From positions 186,001 to 250,000 of the forward strand of contig NZ_CACVCH010000070.1 of assembly GCF_902729425.1 (NCBI RefSeq): a stretch of DNA of 64,000 bases, given 5' to 3'. The notes under the pieces were generated by a model. That model saw only the letters and a program-made list of their open reading frames with translations. It did no database searches and had not been told where the DNA came from. A program made the translations under genes and the position numbers. The DNA comes from Magnetospirillum sp. SS-4. Lineage in GTDB: Bacteria; Pseudomonadota; Alphaproteobacteria; Rhodospirillales; Magnetospirillaceae. Below are positions 16,953-24,592 of this stretch, in pieces (position 1 is the first letter of the stretch; each line of letters starts with the position of its first letter).

Positions 16953-18308
16953 ATGCGCCCCGACCTCGCGGCGAAGTATGACCTTCGCGTCCCCCGCTAC
17001 ACCTCGTATCCCACCGCGCCCCATTTCCATCCGGGCGTGACCGGCGAGACCTATCGCGGATGGTTGGGCGCCATCGACCCGGAACTGGAACTGTCGCTGT
17101 ACCTGCACATCGCGTTCTGCGCCGAGATGTGCTGGTTCTGCGGCTGCCATACCAAGATCACCAAGAAGTACGGTCCGGTCGCCGCCTATATGGAGGCGCT
17201 GTGGCGCGAGATCGATCTGGTGGCCGAGGCGCTGCCCGGCCGCATGACGGCGCGACACATCCATTTCGGCGGCGGCAGCCCCACCATCCTCAAATCCGAT
17301 GATTTCGTCCGCACCATCGACCGGCTGAAAAGCCGGTTCCTGCTGAAGGACGGCGCCGAGGTGGCGGTGGAACTCGACCCTCGCACCGCCGACGAGGCCT
17401 ATGTCAAGGCCATGGCCGGGGCCGGGGTGACGCGGGCCTCCATCGGCGTCCAGGATCTCGACCCCAAGGTGCAGCGGGCCATCAACCGCATCCAGCCCTA
17501 CGAGGTCACCGAGCGGGTGGTGGGCTGGCTGCGCCGGCACGGCGTGCCCGAGGTCAATATCGATCTGGTCTACGGCCTGCCGCACCAGACGGTGGACGGC
17601 CTGCTGGAAACCATCGACACCGCCATCCGGGGGTTCACGCCGCGCCGCGTCGCCCTGTTCGGCTATGCCCATGTGCCGTGGATGAAAAAGCACATGCGCC
17701 TGATCCCCGACGAGACCCTGCCCGACACCGAGACCCGCTGGCAGCAATACGAGCAGGGTTGCAAGCTGCTGACCGAGACCCACGGCTATGTCCAGATCGG
17801 CCTGGACCATTTCGCCGCGCCCGACGACGCCATGGCGGTGGCGCTTCGGGAAAAGCGCCTGCACCGCAACTTCCAGGGCTACACCACCGACAGCGCCGCC
17901 ACCCTGATCGGCTTCGGCGCCTCGGGCATCGGCGCCCTGCCCCAGGGTTATGTGGTCAACGAGGGCGAGGTCCACGCCTATCAGCGCGCCATCGCCGAGG
18001 GCGGCCTCGCCACCGTGCGCGGCTTCGCCGTCAGCGACGAGGACCGCCTGCGCCGCGAGATCATCGAACGCCTGATGTGCGACCTGGAAATCGACCTGGA
18101 CGCCGTCGCCGGCCGCCATGGCGTCGACGGGGCGCGCTTCGCCGAGGAGGTGGCCGCCCTGGCGCCGCTTCAGGCCGACGGACTGGTCACGGTGGACGGC
18201 CGGCGCATCGGCGTCACCCATGACGGCCGCACCCTGGTCCGCGCCGTCTGCGCCGCCTTCGACCGTTACCTGAAGGCCGGCGAGCAGCGCCATTCCAAGG
18301 CGGTTTAG
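16953..18308 (+). CDS. hemN: Oxygen-independent coproporphyrinogen III oxidase
   Basis: A 451-residue radical SAM enzyme. It oxidatively decarboxylates coproporphyrinogen III to protoporphyrinogen IX without O2, serving heme and bacteriochlorophyll-type synthesis under low oxygen. The cluster motif CxxxCxxC is at C56, C60 and C63 (FCAEMCWFCGC), preceded by the YTSYPTAPHF signature and followed by GGGSPTIL and GVQDLDPKVQRAINRIQP. This is true HemN rather than HemW: it has the N-terminal extension and the full C-terminal domain. ATG 16953 is chosen because homology starts at MRPDLAAKYDLRVPRYTSYP; the frame is open upstream to 16848. A short palindrome TTGCAATGCAA lies at 16894-16904, 49 bases upstream of the start. 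Confidence 0.95.
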   Translation: MRPDLAAKYDLRVPRYTSYPTAPHFHPGVTGETYRGWLGAIDPELELSLYLHIAFCAEMCWFCGCHTKITKKYGPVAAYMEALWREIDLVAEALPGRMTARHIHFGGGSPTILKSDDFVRTIDRLKSRFLLKDGAEVAVELDPRTADEAYVKAMAGAGVTRASIGVQDLDPKVQRAINRIQPYEVTERVVGWLRRHGVPEVNIDLVYGLPHQTVDGLLETIDTAIRGFTPRRVALFGYAHVPWMKKHMRLIPDETLPDTETRWQQYEQGCKLLTETHGYVQIGLDHFAAPDDAMAVALREKRLHRNFQGYTTDSAATLIGFGASGIGALPQGYVVNEGEVHAYQRAIAEGGLATVRGFAVSDEDRLRREIIERLMCDLEIDLDAVAGRHGVDGARFAEEVAALAPLQADGLVTVDGRRIGVTHDGRTLVRAVCAAFDRYLKAGEQRHSKAV

Positions 18309-18315
18309 CCCCTAC

Positions 18316-18350
18316 CCCCACCACCTCTTCGGGGTGGGGTTGCCCCACCC
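18316..18350 (+). terminator. Overlapping alternative hairpins after hemN
   Basis: Three segments can pair in two exclusive ways. CCCCACC (18316-18322) pairs with GGTGGGG (18333-18339), or GGGTGGGG (18332-18339) pairs with CCCCACCC (18343-18350) across a 3-base loop. Neither stem is followed by a T-run. Their position 8 bases after the hemN stop suggests a transcription end or attenuator between hemN and cbbM. Confidence 0.45.
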
Positions 18351-18360
18351 AACTAATTTC

Positions 18361-18383
18361 GAACACTCCCCGCACGGGTGTTC
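18361..18383 (+). promoter_or_regulatory. Inverted repeat in cbbM upstream region
   Basis: GAACAC (18361-18366) and GTGTTC (18378-18383) form a perfect inverted repeat, with CCC and GGG pairing nearly continuously inside it. It lies 61 bases upstream of the cbbM ATG. It could be an operator for a dyad-binding regulator or a 5' leader hairpin. No cbbR gene is present in the window, so assignment to CbbR would be a guess. Confidence 0.35.
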
Positions 18384-18443
18384 TCCCCCGGCCGCATTCC
18401 AGGCACATTGAGCGCCAAGAAAGCCAAAGGGAGACGTCGGATC

Positions 18444-19820
18444 ATGGATCAATCCAAGCGCTACGCCAATCTCGCCCTCGACGAGGACAGCCTGATCAGG
18501 GGTGGACGCCATGTTCTGTGCGCCTACCGCATGAAGCCGAAGGCCGGATACGGCTATCTCGCCACCGCCGCCCATTTCGCCGCGGAATCCTCGACCGGCA
18601 CCAATGTGGAGGTCTGCACCACCGACGACTTCACCCGCGGCGTCGACGCCATCGTCTATCAGGTCGACGAACAGCGCGAACTGATGAAGATCGCCTATCC
18701 CATCGACCTGTTCGACCGCAACATCATCGACGGCCGCGCCATGATCGTGTCGTTCCTGACGCTGGCCATCGGCAACAACCAGGGCATGTCGGACGTCGAA
18801 TACGCCAAGATGCTGGATTTCTACGTGCCGCCGGCCTATCTGCGGCTGTTCGACGGCCCCGCCTGCAACATCAGGGACATGTGGCGGGTGCTGGGCCGGC
18901 CGCAGGAGAACGGCGGCATGGTGGTCGGCACCATCATCAAGCCGAAGCTGGGCCTGCGGCCCAAGCCGTTCGCCGACGCCTGCCACCAGTTCTGGCTGGG
19001 CGGCGACTTCATCAAGAACGACGAGCCCCAGGGCAACCAGGTCTTCGCCCCGCTGAAGGAGACCATCCGGCTGGTGGCCGACGCCATGGACCGCGCCCAG
19101 GACGCCACCGGCCAGCCCAAGCTGTTCTCGGCCAACATCACCGCCGACGACCCGGCCGAGATGCTGGCGCGCGGCCATTACATCCTGGAGACCTTCGGCA
19201 AGAACGCCAGCCACGTCGCCTTCCTGGTGGACGGCTATGTGGGCGGCCCCACCGCCATCACGCTGTGCCGGCGCAACTTCCCCAACCAGTTCCTGCACTA
19301 TCACCGGGCCGGCCACGGCGCCGTCACCTCGTCCCAGTCCAAGCGCGGCTACACCGTGCTGGTCCACATGAAGATGGCCCGCCTGCAAGGCGCGTCGGGC
19401 ATCCACACCGGCACCATGGGCTACGGCAAGATGGAGGGCGAGCCCGGCGAGAAGATGGTGGCCTACATGCTGGAGAACGACGTGGCCGAGGGCAGCCATT
19501 TCCGCCAGGAATGGCTGGGGATGAAGGCCTGCACCCCCATCATCTCGGGCGGCATGAACGCGCTGCGCCTGCCCGGCTTCTTCGCCAATCTGGGCCACTC
19601 CAACGTCATCCAGACCTCGGGCGGCGGCGCCTTCGGCCACAAGGACGGCGCCGTGGCCGGCGCGCTGTCGCTGCGCCAGGCCCATCAGGCCTGGATCCAG
19701 GGGGTCGATCTGGTGGACTACGCCAAGGATCATCCCGAATTGAAGGGAGCGTTCGAATCCTTCCCCGCCGACGCCGACAATCTCTATCCCGGCTGGCGCG
19801 AAAAGCTGAAGATCGCCTGA
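18444..19820 (+). CDS. cbbM: Form II ribulose-1,5-bisphosphate carboxylase/oxygenase
   Basis: A 458-residue form II RuBisCO large subunit, a homodimer-type enzyme with no small subunit (R. rubrum type, 466 residues). It carboxylates RuBP in the Calvin cycle. Catalytic K166 lies in [10 protein letters not shown] and the carbamylated K191 in [10 protein letters not shown], matching R. rubrum numbering. The later loop HRAGHGA and the phosphate-binding [11 protein letters not shown] and SGGGAFGH stretches are intact. ATG 18444 follows AAAGGGAGA. It lies 28 bases upstream of cbbP, forming a two-gene cbbMP unit that ends at the terminator at 20759. Form II enzymes suit high-CO2, low-O2 conditions, consistent with the neighbouring hemN. 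Confidence 0.97.
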   Translation: MDQSKRYANLALDEDSLIRGGRHVLCAYRMKPKAGYGYLATAAHFAAESSTGTNVEVCTTDDFTRGVDAIVYQVDEQRELMKIAYPIDLFDRNIIDGRAMIVSFLTLAIGNNQGMSDVEYAKMLDFYVPPAYLRLFDGPACNIRDMWRVLGRPQENGGMVVGTIIKPKLGLRPKPFADACHQFWLGGDFIKNDEPQGNQVFAPLKETIRLVADAMDRAQDATGQPKLFSANITADDPAEMLARGHYILETFGKNASHVAFLVDGYVGGPTAITLCRRNFPNQFLHYHRAGHGAVTSSQSKRGYTVLVHMKMARLQGASGIHTGTMGYGKMEGEPGEKMVAYMLENDVAEGSHFRQEWLGMKACTPIISGGMNALRLPGFFANLGHSNVIQTSGGGAFGHKDGAVAGALSLRQAHQAWIQGVDLVDYAKDHPELKGAFESFPADADNLYPGWREKLKIA

Positions 19821-19848
19821 CGCGGCCGAGAACAGGGGGGAAGAATCC

Positions 19849-20742
19849 ATGTCGAGAAAACATCCCATCATCGCGGTGACCGGTTCGTCGGGGGCCGGCA
19901 CCAGTACGGTCAAGGAAGCCTTCGAGCATATGTTCCGGCGCGAGGGCATCAAGCCGGCCATCATCGAGGGCGACTCGTTCCACCGCTTCAACCGCGCCGA
20001 CATGAAGAAGGCCATGGCCGAGGCCGAACGGAAGGGATGCACCAATTTCAGCCATTTCGGCCCCGAGGCCAACCTGTTCGCCGAACTGGGCGAACTGTTC
20101 GGCAGCTACGGCGATACCGGCCGCGGCCGCCGGCGGCTGTACATGCATAACGACGAGGAAGCGGCCCGCTTCGCCCATCTCGGCGTCAAGTCCGGCGAGT
20201 TCACCCCGTGGGAGGACGTGCCCGAGGATACCGACTGCCTGTTCTACGAGGGACTGCACGGCTGCGTCGTCACCAAGGACGTCAATGTCGGCCAGTTCGC
20301 CGACCTGAAGATCGGCGTGGTGCCGGTGATCAACCTGGAATGGATTCAGAAGATCCACCGCGACACCAACCAGCGCGGCTATTCGGAAGAGGCGGTGATG
20401 GAAACCATCCTGCGCCGCATGCACGACTACGTCCATTACGTGGTGCCGCAGTTCAAGCTGACCGACATCAACTTCCAGCGGGTGCCCATCGTCGACACCT
20501 CGGACCCCATCATCGCCCGCGACATCCCCACCGCCGACGAGAGCCTGGTGGTGATCCGCTTCCGGAAGCCCGACCGCTTCCGGGTCGATTTCCCGTTCCT
20601 GCTTCAGATGCTGAAGGATTCATGGATGAGCCGGCGCAACACCATCGTGGTCCCCGGCGGCAAGATGGGTCTGGCCATGGAGCTCATACTAACCCCGATC
20701 CTTCGTCGGATCATGGAGGACCGAAGGTCCGTCCTTGGCTGA
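19849..20742 (+). CDS. cbbP: Phosphoribulokinase, class I
   Basis: A 297-residue kinase that converts ribulose-5-phosphate and ATP to RuBP, the substrate of the adjacent RuBisCO. The P-loop GSSGAGTST is near residues 12-20, followed by GDSFHRFNRADMKKAM and a YEGLHG motif. Length and the octameric bacterial (class I) sequence type fit proteobacterial enzymes. ATG 19849 is preceded by AGGGGGGAAG. It is co-transcribed with cbbM. No other Calvin-cycle genes are in the window. Confidence 0.96.
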   Translation: MSRKHPIIAVTGSSGAGTSTVKEAFEHMFRREGIKPAIIEGDSFHRFNRADMKKAMAEAERKGCTNFSHFGPEANLFAELGELFGSYGDTGRGRRRLYMHNDEEAARFAHLGVKSGEFTPWEDVPEDTDCLFYEGLHGCVVTKDVNVGQFADLKIGVVPVINLEWIQKIHRDTNQRGYSEEAVMETILRRMHDYVHYVVPQFKLTDINFQRVPIVDTSDPIIARDIPTADESLVVIRFRKPDRFRVDFPFLLQMLKDSWMSRRNTIVVPGGKMGLAMELILTPILRRIMEDRRSVLG

Positions 20743-20758
20743 CGGGGGAGCCACACCT

Positions 20759-20792
20759 GGGCCGGCGCATCACTTCGCCGGCCCTTTTTTTT
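20759..20792 (+). terminator. Rho-independent terminator of cbbMP
   Basis: A perfect 9-bp stem, GGGCCGGCG (20759-20767) with CGCCGGCCC (20776-20784) and an 8-base loop, is followed by eight T residues (20785-20792). It lies 17 bases after the cbbP stop and 13 bases before the end of convergent metZ. The T-run is only on the plus strand, so it primarily serves cbbMP. Confidence 0.93.
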
Positions 20793-20804
20793 GGTTCCCC
20801 GGCA

Positions 20805-22010
20805 TCAGGCCGTCAGCGCCCGTTCCAGGTCCTCGACCAGATCGTCGCCGTCCTCCAGCCCCACCGACAGGCGCACCAGTCCCTCGCCGATGCCCATGGC
20901 CAGCTTGTCGTCGGGCGACAGCCGCTGATGGGTGGTGGTCCAGGGGTGGGTGATCAGGCTCTTGGAATCGCCGAGATTGTTGGAGATGTCGATCAGCTCC
21001 AGATTGTCGAGCAGGCGATAGGCCGCCGCCTTGCCGCCCTTCAGCTCCAGCGCCAGGATCGAGCCCCAGCCCCGCATCTGCCGGGCCGCCAGTTCGTGCT
21101 GGGGATGGCTTTCCAGGCCGGGATAGAGCACCCGGGCCACTTCGGGGCGGCCCTCCAGGAACCGGGCGATCTTCATCGCGTTGGCGCAGTGGCGTTCGAT
21201 TCTGAGGTCCAGGGTCTCCAGCCCCTTCAGCAACACCCAGGCGTTGAACGGCGACAGCGCCGGGCCGGTGTTGCGCAGGTAAGGCCCCAGAACGTCCTGG
21301 CAGAAGGCCAGATCGCCCAGCACGGCGCCGCCCAGGCAGCGCCCCTGGCCGTCGATGTGCTTGGTGGCGGAATAGACCACGATGTCGGCGCCGAGATCGA
21401 GCGGGCTTTGCAGGATCGGGGTGGCGAAGACGTTGTCGACCACCAGGCGGGCGCCGGCCTTGTGGACCAGGTCGGCGACGGCCCGGACGTCGATGATTTC
21501 CAGGGTGGGATTGGCCGGAGTCTCGATGAAGACGCAGGCGGTGGGCTTGGACAGCGCCCGTTCCCAGGCCCCGATGTCCGGGCCGTCGACGAACACCCGC
21601 TCGATGCCGAAGCGCGGCATCAGTTCGTTGATGATCCACTGGCACGAGCCGAACAGGGCACGCGACGCCACCACCCGGTCGCCGGCCTTGAGCTGGCACA
21701 TCAGGGCGGCATGGACGGCGGCCATGCCCGACGCGGTGGCGCGGCAGGCGGCGGCGCCCTCGATCTCGGCCAGACGCTGCTCGAACATGGCCACGGTCGG
21801 ATTCTTGAAGCGGGAATAGACCATGCGGTCCAGGGTGCCGTCGAAGCTGTGTTCGGCCTCGGCGGCGCTGCCGTAGACATAGCCCGAGGTCAGGAACAGG
21901 GCCTCCGACGTCTCGGAAAAGCCGGTCCGCTCCAGGCCGCCGCGCACCTGACGGGTGCGGGGGCGCCAGGATCTTGCCGGACGGGAGGTGCTGGAATCGC
22001 CGCTGCTCAT
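20805..22010 (-). CDS. metZ: O-succinylhomoserine sulfhydrylase
   Basis: A 401-residue PLP enzyme of the Cys/Met metabolism family. MetZ makes homocysteine directly from O-succinylhomoserine and sulfide. The PLP lysine is in VYSATKHIDGQGR. Other family signatures are YSRFKNPTV, ASGMAAVHAAL, the IETPANPTLEIID cofactor aspartate region and LITHPWTTTHQRL. The MetZ assignment over MetB or MetC is supported by overall sequence and by the SAM-II riboswitch, which in alphaproteobacteria precedes metA, metX and metZ. ATG 22010 is chosen because AGGAGA lies 7 bases upstream; ATG 22028 in the same frame has no such site. Confidence 0.93.
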   Translation of the reverse strand: MSSGDSSTSRPARSWRPRTRQVRGGLERTGFSETSEALFLTSGYVYGSAAEAEHSFDGTLDRMVYSRFKNPTVAMFEQRLAEIEGAAACRATASGMAAVHAALMCQLKAGDRVVASRALFGSCQWIINELMPRFGIERVFVDGPDIGAWERALSKPTACVFIETPANPTLEIIDVRAVADLVHKAGARLVVDNVFATPILQSPLDLGADIVVYSATKHIDGQGRCLGGAVLGDLAFCQDVLGPYLRNTGPALSPFNAWVLLKGLETLDLRIERHCANAMKIARFLEGRPEVARVLYPGLESHPQHELAARQMRGWGSILALELKGGKAAAYRLLDNLELIDISNNLGDSKSLITHPWTTTHQRLSPDDKLAMGIGEGLVRLSVGLEDGDDLVEDLERALTA

Positions 22011-22031
22011 GCTGGTCTCCTGAAACACGAA

Positions 22032-22063
22032 AGCCCCAACCCGGAAAACAAGGGGTCAGGGCT
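22032..22063 (-). promoter_or_regulatory. Hairpin between SAM-II aptamer and metZ (possible expression platform)
   Basis: On the minus strand AGCCC then CCC pair with GGG then GGGCT to form an interrupted stem, followed by the T-rich TTCGTGTTTC that leads into the metZ ribosome site. It could act as a riboswitch-controlled terminator or sequester the start region. The aptamer's own 3' end is about 70 bases from the metZ ATG, unusually far if the control is direct ribosome-site occlusion. Confidence 0.4.
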
Positions 22064-22082
22064 CGGACACGGAGCGCGCAAA

Positions 22083-22137
22083 CCTCTTTAGCGGAATGTT
22101 TAACGTGGCCGCAATCCGGTCGGACAAATCACCACGG
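22083..22137 (-). promoter_or_regulatory. SAM-II riboswitch aptamer
   Basis: Read on the minus strand, the segment has the layout of the SAM-II (metA motif) aptamer: a P1 arm CGTGG (22132-22136), a TGATTTG loop, a GC-rich middle, the returning arm CCACG (22104-22108), then TTAAA, and the conserved 3' element GCTAAAGAGG (22083-22092). These conserved blocks and the H-type pseudoknot arrangement are diagnostic for SAM-II. SAM binding should turn down metZ, closing the methionine-synthesis loop. Confidence 0.9.
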
Positions 22138-22142
22138 CCAAG

Positions 22143-22172
22143 ACATAGCGCCCAGCCGGGACGGCCGTCAAG
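22143..22172 (-). promoter_or_regulatory. Sigma70-like promoter of metZ
   Basis: TTGACG (22167-22172) and TATGTC (22143-22148) are spaced by 18 bases on the minus strand. Transcription would begin about at the 5' arm of the SAM-II aptamer, exactly as needed for the riboswitch to be the leader. Confidence 0.6.
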
Positions 22173-22285
22173 CCCGATCGCCGCCCCGGATTCACCGCCG
22201 CCGCCCGTCCATGACGAAATCATTGCGAGTCGCGGGGCCGGAGTCGTATCCTTGGCCGGGTTGTTCCTCGAACGGGGAGGTTTGG

Positions 22286-22729
22286 GTGTCGCTGGACGGC
22301 ATCGGCGGATCGGGCGCGAGCATCGACCCGCGCGGCGTGGCCGCCGCGGTTCGGACGGAGAATCTCGCCGCCGCCCAGGCCGCCCAGCAACGCTTCGTTC
22401 CGCCCGATCCACCCCAGATATCGCGGCGTCCACCGTCGCACCGCTTCGATGCCGCCGACGAGCGGCCGTCCGACCGGCATTCGCAGCCCCCTTTCGCCGT
22501 CCCTCGCGATGGCGGGGACGCTTCCGCCCAGGCCTTCACCGCCTTCGTCGTCCAGTCCATCGCCCAGGAACAGGGCGGAGACGAGGGGGCGTTCCTGTCC
22601 TCGGCCATCGTGGCGGGAGCCGAAGCCTACGCCCGCGCCGCCGGGCCGGGACGCCCGCCAGGGCAGGACGGGGTGGAAATCATCCCCCCGACCCTATCCT
22701 CCGGTCATGCTCTCGACCTTACCGTATAG
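22286..22729 (+). CDS. Small hypothetical protein
   Basis: A 147-residue soluble protein that I do not recognise. The start is GTG 22286, chosen because GGGGAGG lies 5 bases upstream; an ATG at 22211 in the same frame lacks a ribosome site. The N-terminus (VSLDGIGGSGASIDPRGVAAAV) is followed by a Pro/Arg-rich low-complexity middle and a more ordered alanine-rich helical C-terminal half (about residues 80-125). There is no signal peptide or membrane span. Third-position GC is high, as in real genes of this window. The ordered tail and strong ribosome site argue it is real, but function is unknown. Confidence 0.6.
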   Translation: MSLDGIGGSGASIDPRGVAAAVRTENLAAAQAAQQRFVPPDPPQISRRPPSHRFDAADERPSDRHSQPPFAVPRDGGDASAQAFTAFVVQSIAQEQGGDEGAFLSSAIVAGAEAYARAAGPGRPPGQDGVEIIPPTLSSGHALDLTV

Positions 22730-22772
22730 CAATAAGCATATACCCTTGGCGCTATTCGTATGATGAGCCTAT

Positions 22773-22790
22773 GAACCCCTGGTAGGGTTC
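22773..22790 (+). terminator. Hairpin downstream of the small hypothetical gene
   Basis: GAACCC (22773-22778) and GGGTTC (22785-22790) form a 6-bp stem with a 6-base loop, about 45 bases after the stop at 22729. No T-run follows, so it is at best a weak terminator. It begins a relatively AT-rich 290-base stretch (22730-23020) in which I see no gene and which presumably contains the promoter of the XRE regulator. Confidence 0.35.
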
Positions 22791-23020
22791 CGGCCTCGCC
22801 ACCACATGATCGGTATCGGCAACGGCACGTCCTTGCCGTACGGCATTCTGGCGCTCCCGCATGGTTTTTCAAAGATATTCCACGCAGCCGCGTCAGGCTA
22901 GCATCACTATAAATTAAGTACCTTGGGTTGATTGAAAGCCAAACATTCGGTTTTCCACAAGCAAGGAAGTTTCGGGTTGCCCGGCTGTCCAATTCCGACT
23001 ATGTGAAGGGAAGAGTCGCC

Positions 23021-23476
23021 ATGCCTGATTTGACTGATGCGGCTCCCATATCGGGTAAGTCAACTCGTGATAAATTGAATATTATGCCTCAGAAGACCAA
23101 TGCGAAAGCAGCGCGTCCCGTCAACCGTGCCAATGACATCGACCGGCATGTCGGAACCCGCATCCGCGAGCGGCGCATCATGCTGGGCCTGTCCCAGCAG
23201 CAGATGGCCGACCTGATCGGAGTCACCTACCAGCAGGCCCACAAGTACGAGCGCGGCATCAACCGCATCTCGGCCGGCCGGCTGTTCGAGATCGCCCAGG
23301 TCCTGGGGGTCCCGGTGGGCTTCTTCTACGAGGGGCTGGAAAACCGGCGCGGCGCCGATCTTTCCGCCCGTCAGCGCATGTGCCTGGAACTGGCGCGCAA
23401 CTTCACCAGCATCTCCAACGAGAAGCATCAGGACGCGCTGTCACAGTTGGCCCGAGCCCTGGCCAGCGAGGGCTGA
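23021..23476 (+). CDS. XRE-family transcriptional regulator
   Basis: A 151-residue DNA-binding protein with a helix-turn-helix of the Cro/cI (XRE) type at about residues 44-100. Typical core: RIRERRIMLGLSQQQMADLIGVTYQQAHKYERG, then ISAGRLFEIAQVLGVPVGFFYEG. The C-terminal 40 residues are a short helical tail without a ligand domain. Similar short regulators are common in Rhizobiales and Rhodospirillales. ATG 23021 follows GAAGGGAAG; the frame is open upstream but without a comparable ribosome site. Its 3' end overlaps the convergent queG gene by 36 bases. Confidence 0.9.
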   Translation: MPDLTDAAPISGKSTRDKLNIMPQKTNAKAARPVNRANDIDRHVGTRIRERRIMLGLSQQQMADLIGVTYQQAHKYERGINRISAGRLFEIAQVLGVPVGFFYEGLENRRGADLSARQRMCLELARNFTSISNEKHQDALSQLARALASEG

Positions 23477-24481
23477 CGCCGCCCAATCCGCCATGGCGCG
23501 GACCAGCGGCGACGGGTCGTTCCGCAGCCGCTCGACATGGACCGCCAGTTCGGCCCGGCCGCTGTTGCCGATGGCGACCAGCACGCTGGCGACGAAGCGG
23601 TCCCGCCCGGCCCGCTTCACCGGGGACGCGGTGAACACCTCGCGAAACCCCGCCTCGTCCAGCCGCGCCAGATCGGCCAGCAGCGGCGCCGTCAGTTCCA
23701 CCCTGGGCAGGAAGTCGGGCTCGGTGGTCGGCGGGGCGAACTTGTTCCACGGGCACGCCGCCATGCAATCGTCGCAGCCGTAGACGCGATTGCCCATCAG
23801 CGGGCGCAATTCGGCCGGAATCCCGCCCCGGGTCTCGATGGTCAGGTACGAGATGCAGCGGCGCGGCTCGATATGGCCGTCGCCGTCCAGCGCCGCCGTC
23901 GGGCAGGCGTCGACGCAGGCGCGGCAGGACCCGCAGCGGTCGGGTTCCGGCGGGTCGGGCTCGATCTCCAGGGTGGTGAAGATTTCCGACAGGAACAGCC
24001 ACGAGCCGAAGCTGCGCGACACGATGTTGGTGTGGCGGCCGCGCCAGCCCAGCCCGGATTGCCCGGCCAAGGGCTTTTCCATCACCGGGGCGGTGTCGAC
24101 GAACACCTTCAGCGCGCAGCCGGTGGTTTCGGCCAGCCAGCGTCCCAGCGCCTTCAGCCGCTTCTTCACCGTGTCGTGATAGTCGCGGTTGCGGGCATAG
24201 ACGCTGATGACGCCGCGTTCGGGCCGGCGGATCAGGTCCAGGGGATCGCCCTTGGGGGCGTAGCTGGTGCCCAGCACGACGACGCTGCGGACCTCGGGCC
24301 ACAGCGCCTGGGGATCGGCGCGGCGGTCCAGGGTATCGGCCATCCAGCCCATGTCGCCGTGACGGCCGTCGGCGACATAGGCGGCGAGATCGGCCTTCCA
24401 GCCCGGCGGAGCGGCGGCGGCGGCGAACCCAACCTGGGAAAACCCCAGTTCAAGCGCCTTGGCGCGGATGGCGTCCTTCAT
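23441..24481 (-). CDS. queG: Epoxyqueuosine reductase
   Basis: A 346-residue iron-sulfur, cobalamin-dependent enzyme catalysing the last step of queuosine synthesis on tRNA (epoxyqueuosine to queuosine). Two ferredoxin-like cluster motifs are visible: CGSCRACVDACPTAAL, and the pair CISYLTIE and GCDDCMAACPWN. The N-terminal cobalamin-binding domain contains VVVLGTSYAPKGDP and the catalytic aspartate region KVFVDTAPVMEKPLA. The C-terminus has HEAT-like helices. ATG 24481. queF lies 112 bases upstream on the same strand, with a palindromic repeat between them. Confidence 0.96.
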   Translation of the reverse strand: MKDAIRAKALELGFSQVGFAAAAAPPGWKADLAAYVADGRHGDMGWMADTLDRRADPQALWPEVRSVVVLGTSYAPKGDPLDLIRRPERGVISVYARNRDYHDTVKKRLKALGRWLAETTGCALKVFVDTAPVMEKPLAGQSGLGWRGRHTNIVSRSFGSWLFLSEIFTTLEIEPDPPEPDRCGSCRACVDACPTAALDGDGHIEPRRCISYLTIETRGGIPAELRPLMGNRVYGCDDCMAACPWNKFAPPTTEPDFLPRVELTAPLLADLARLDEAGFREVFTASPVKRAGRDRFVASVLVAIGNSGRAELAVHVERLRNDPSPLVRAMADWAASALAGQGSGQL

Positions 24482-24493
24482 GGCAAGGATACT

Positions 24494-24584
24494 TCATCCT
24501 TCGAGACGGCCCATTCGGGCCTCCTCAGGATAAGGTCGGGATAAAGCGGCCTCATCCTGAGGAGCGAAGCGTCTCGAAGGATGA
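24494..24584. repeat. Extended palindromic repeat between queF and queG
   Basis: Outer arms of 15 bases (24494-24508 and 24570-24584, TCATCCTTCGAGACG and its exact complement) enclose inner arms of 11 bases (24521-24531 and 24554-24564, CTCCTCAGGAT and its complement). The 22-base centre is unpaired. Elements with CATCCTTCGAGAC and CATCCTGAGGAG arms are common dispersed intergenic repeats in alphaproteobacteria. It could fold into a long cruciform or RNA hairpin that partly insulates queG from queF. Confidence 0.88.
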
Positions 24585-24592
24585 GCGGCGTC

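Noticed and set aside
22096-22785. Alternative 229-residue plus-strand frame after the SAM-II element
   Set aside because: It is Arg/Pro-rich, starts inside the riboswitch and has no ribosome site; the frame beginning at GTG 22286 is better supported.
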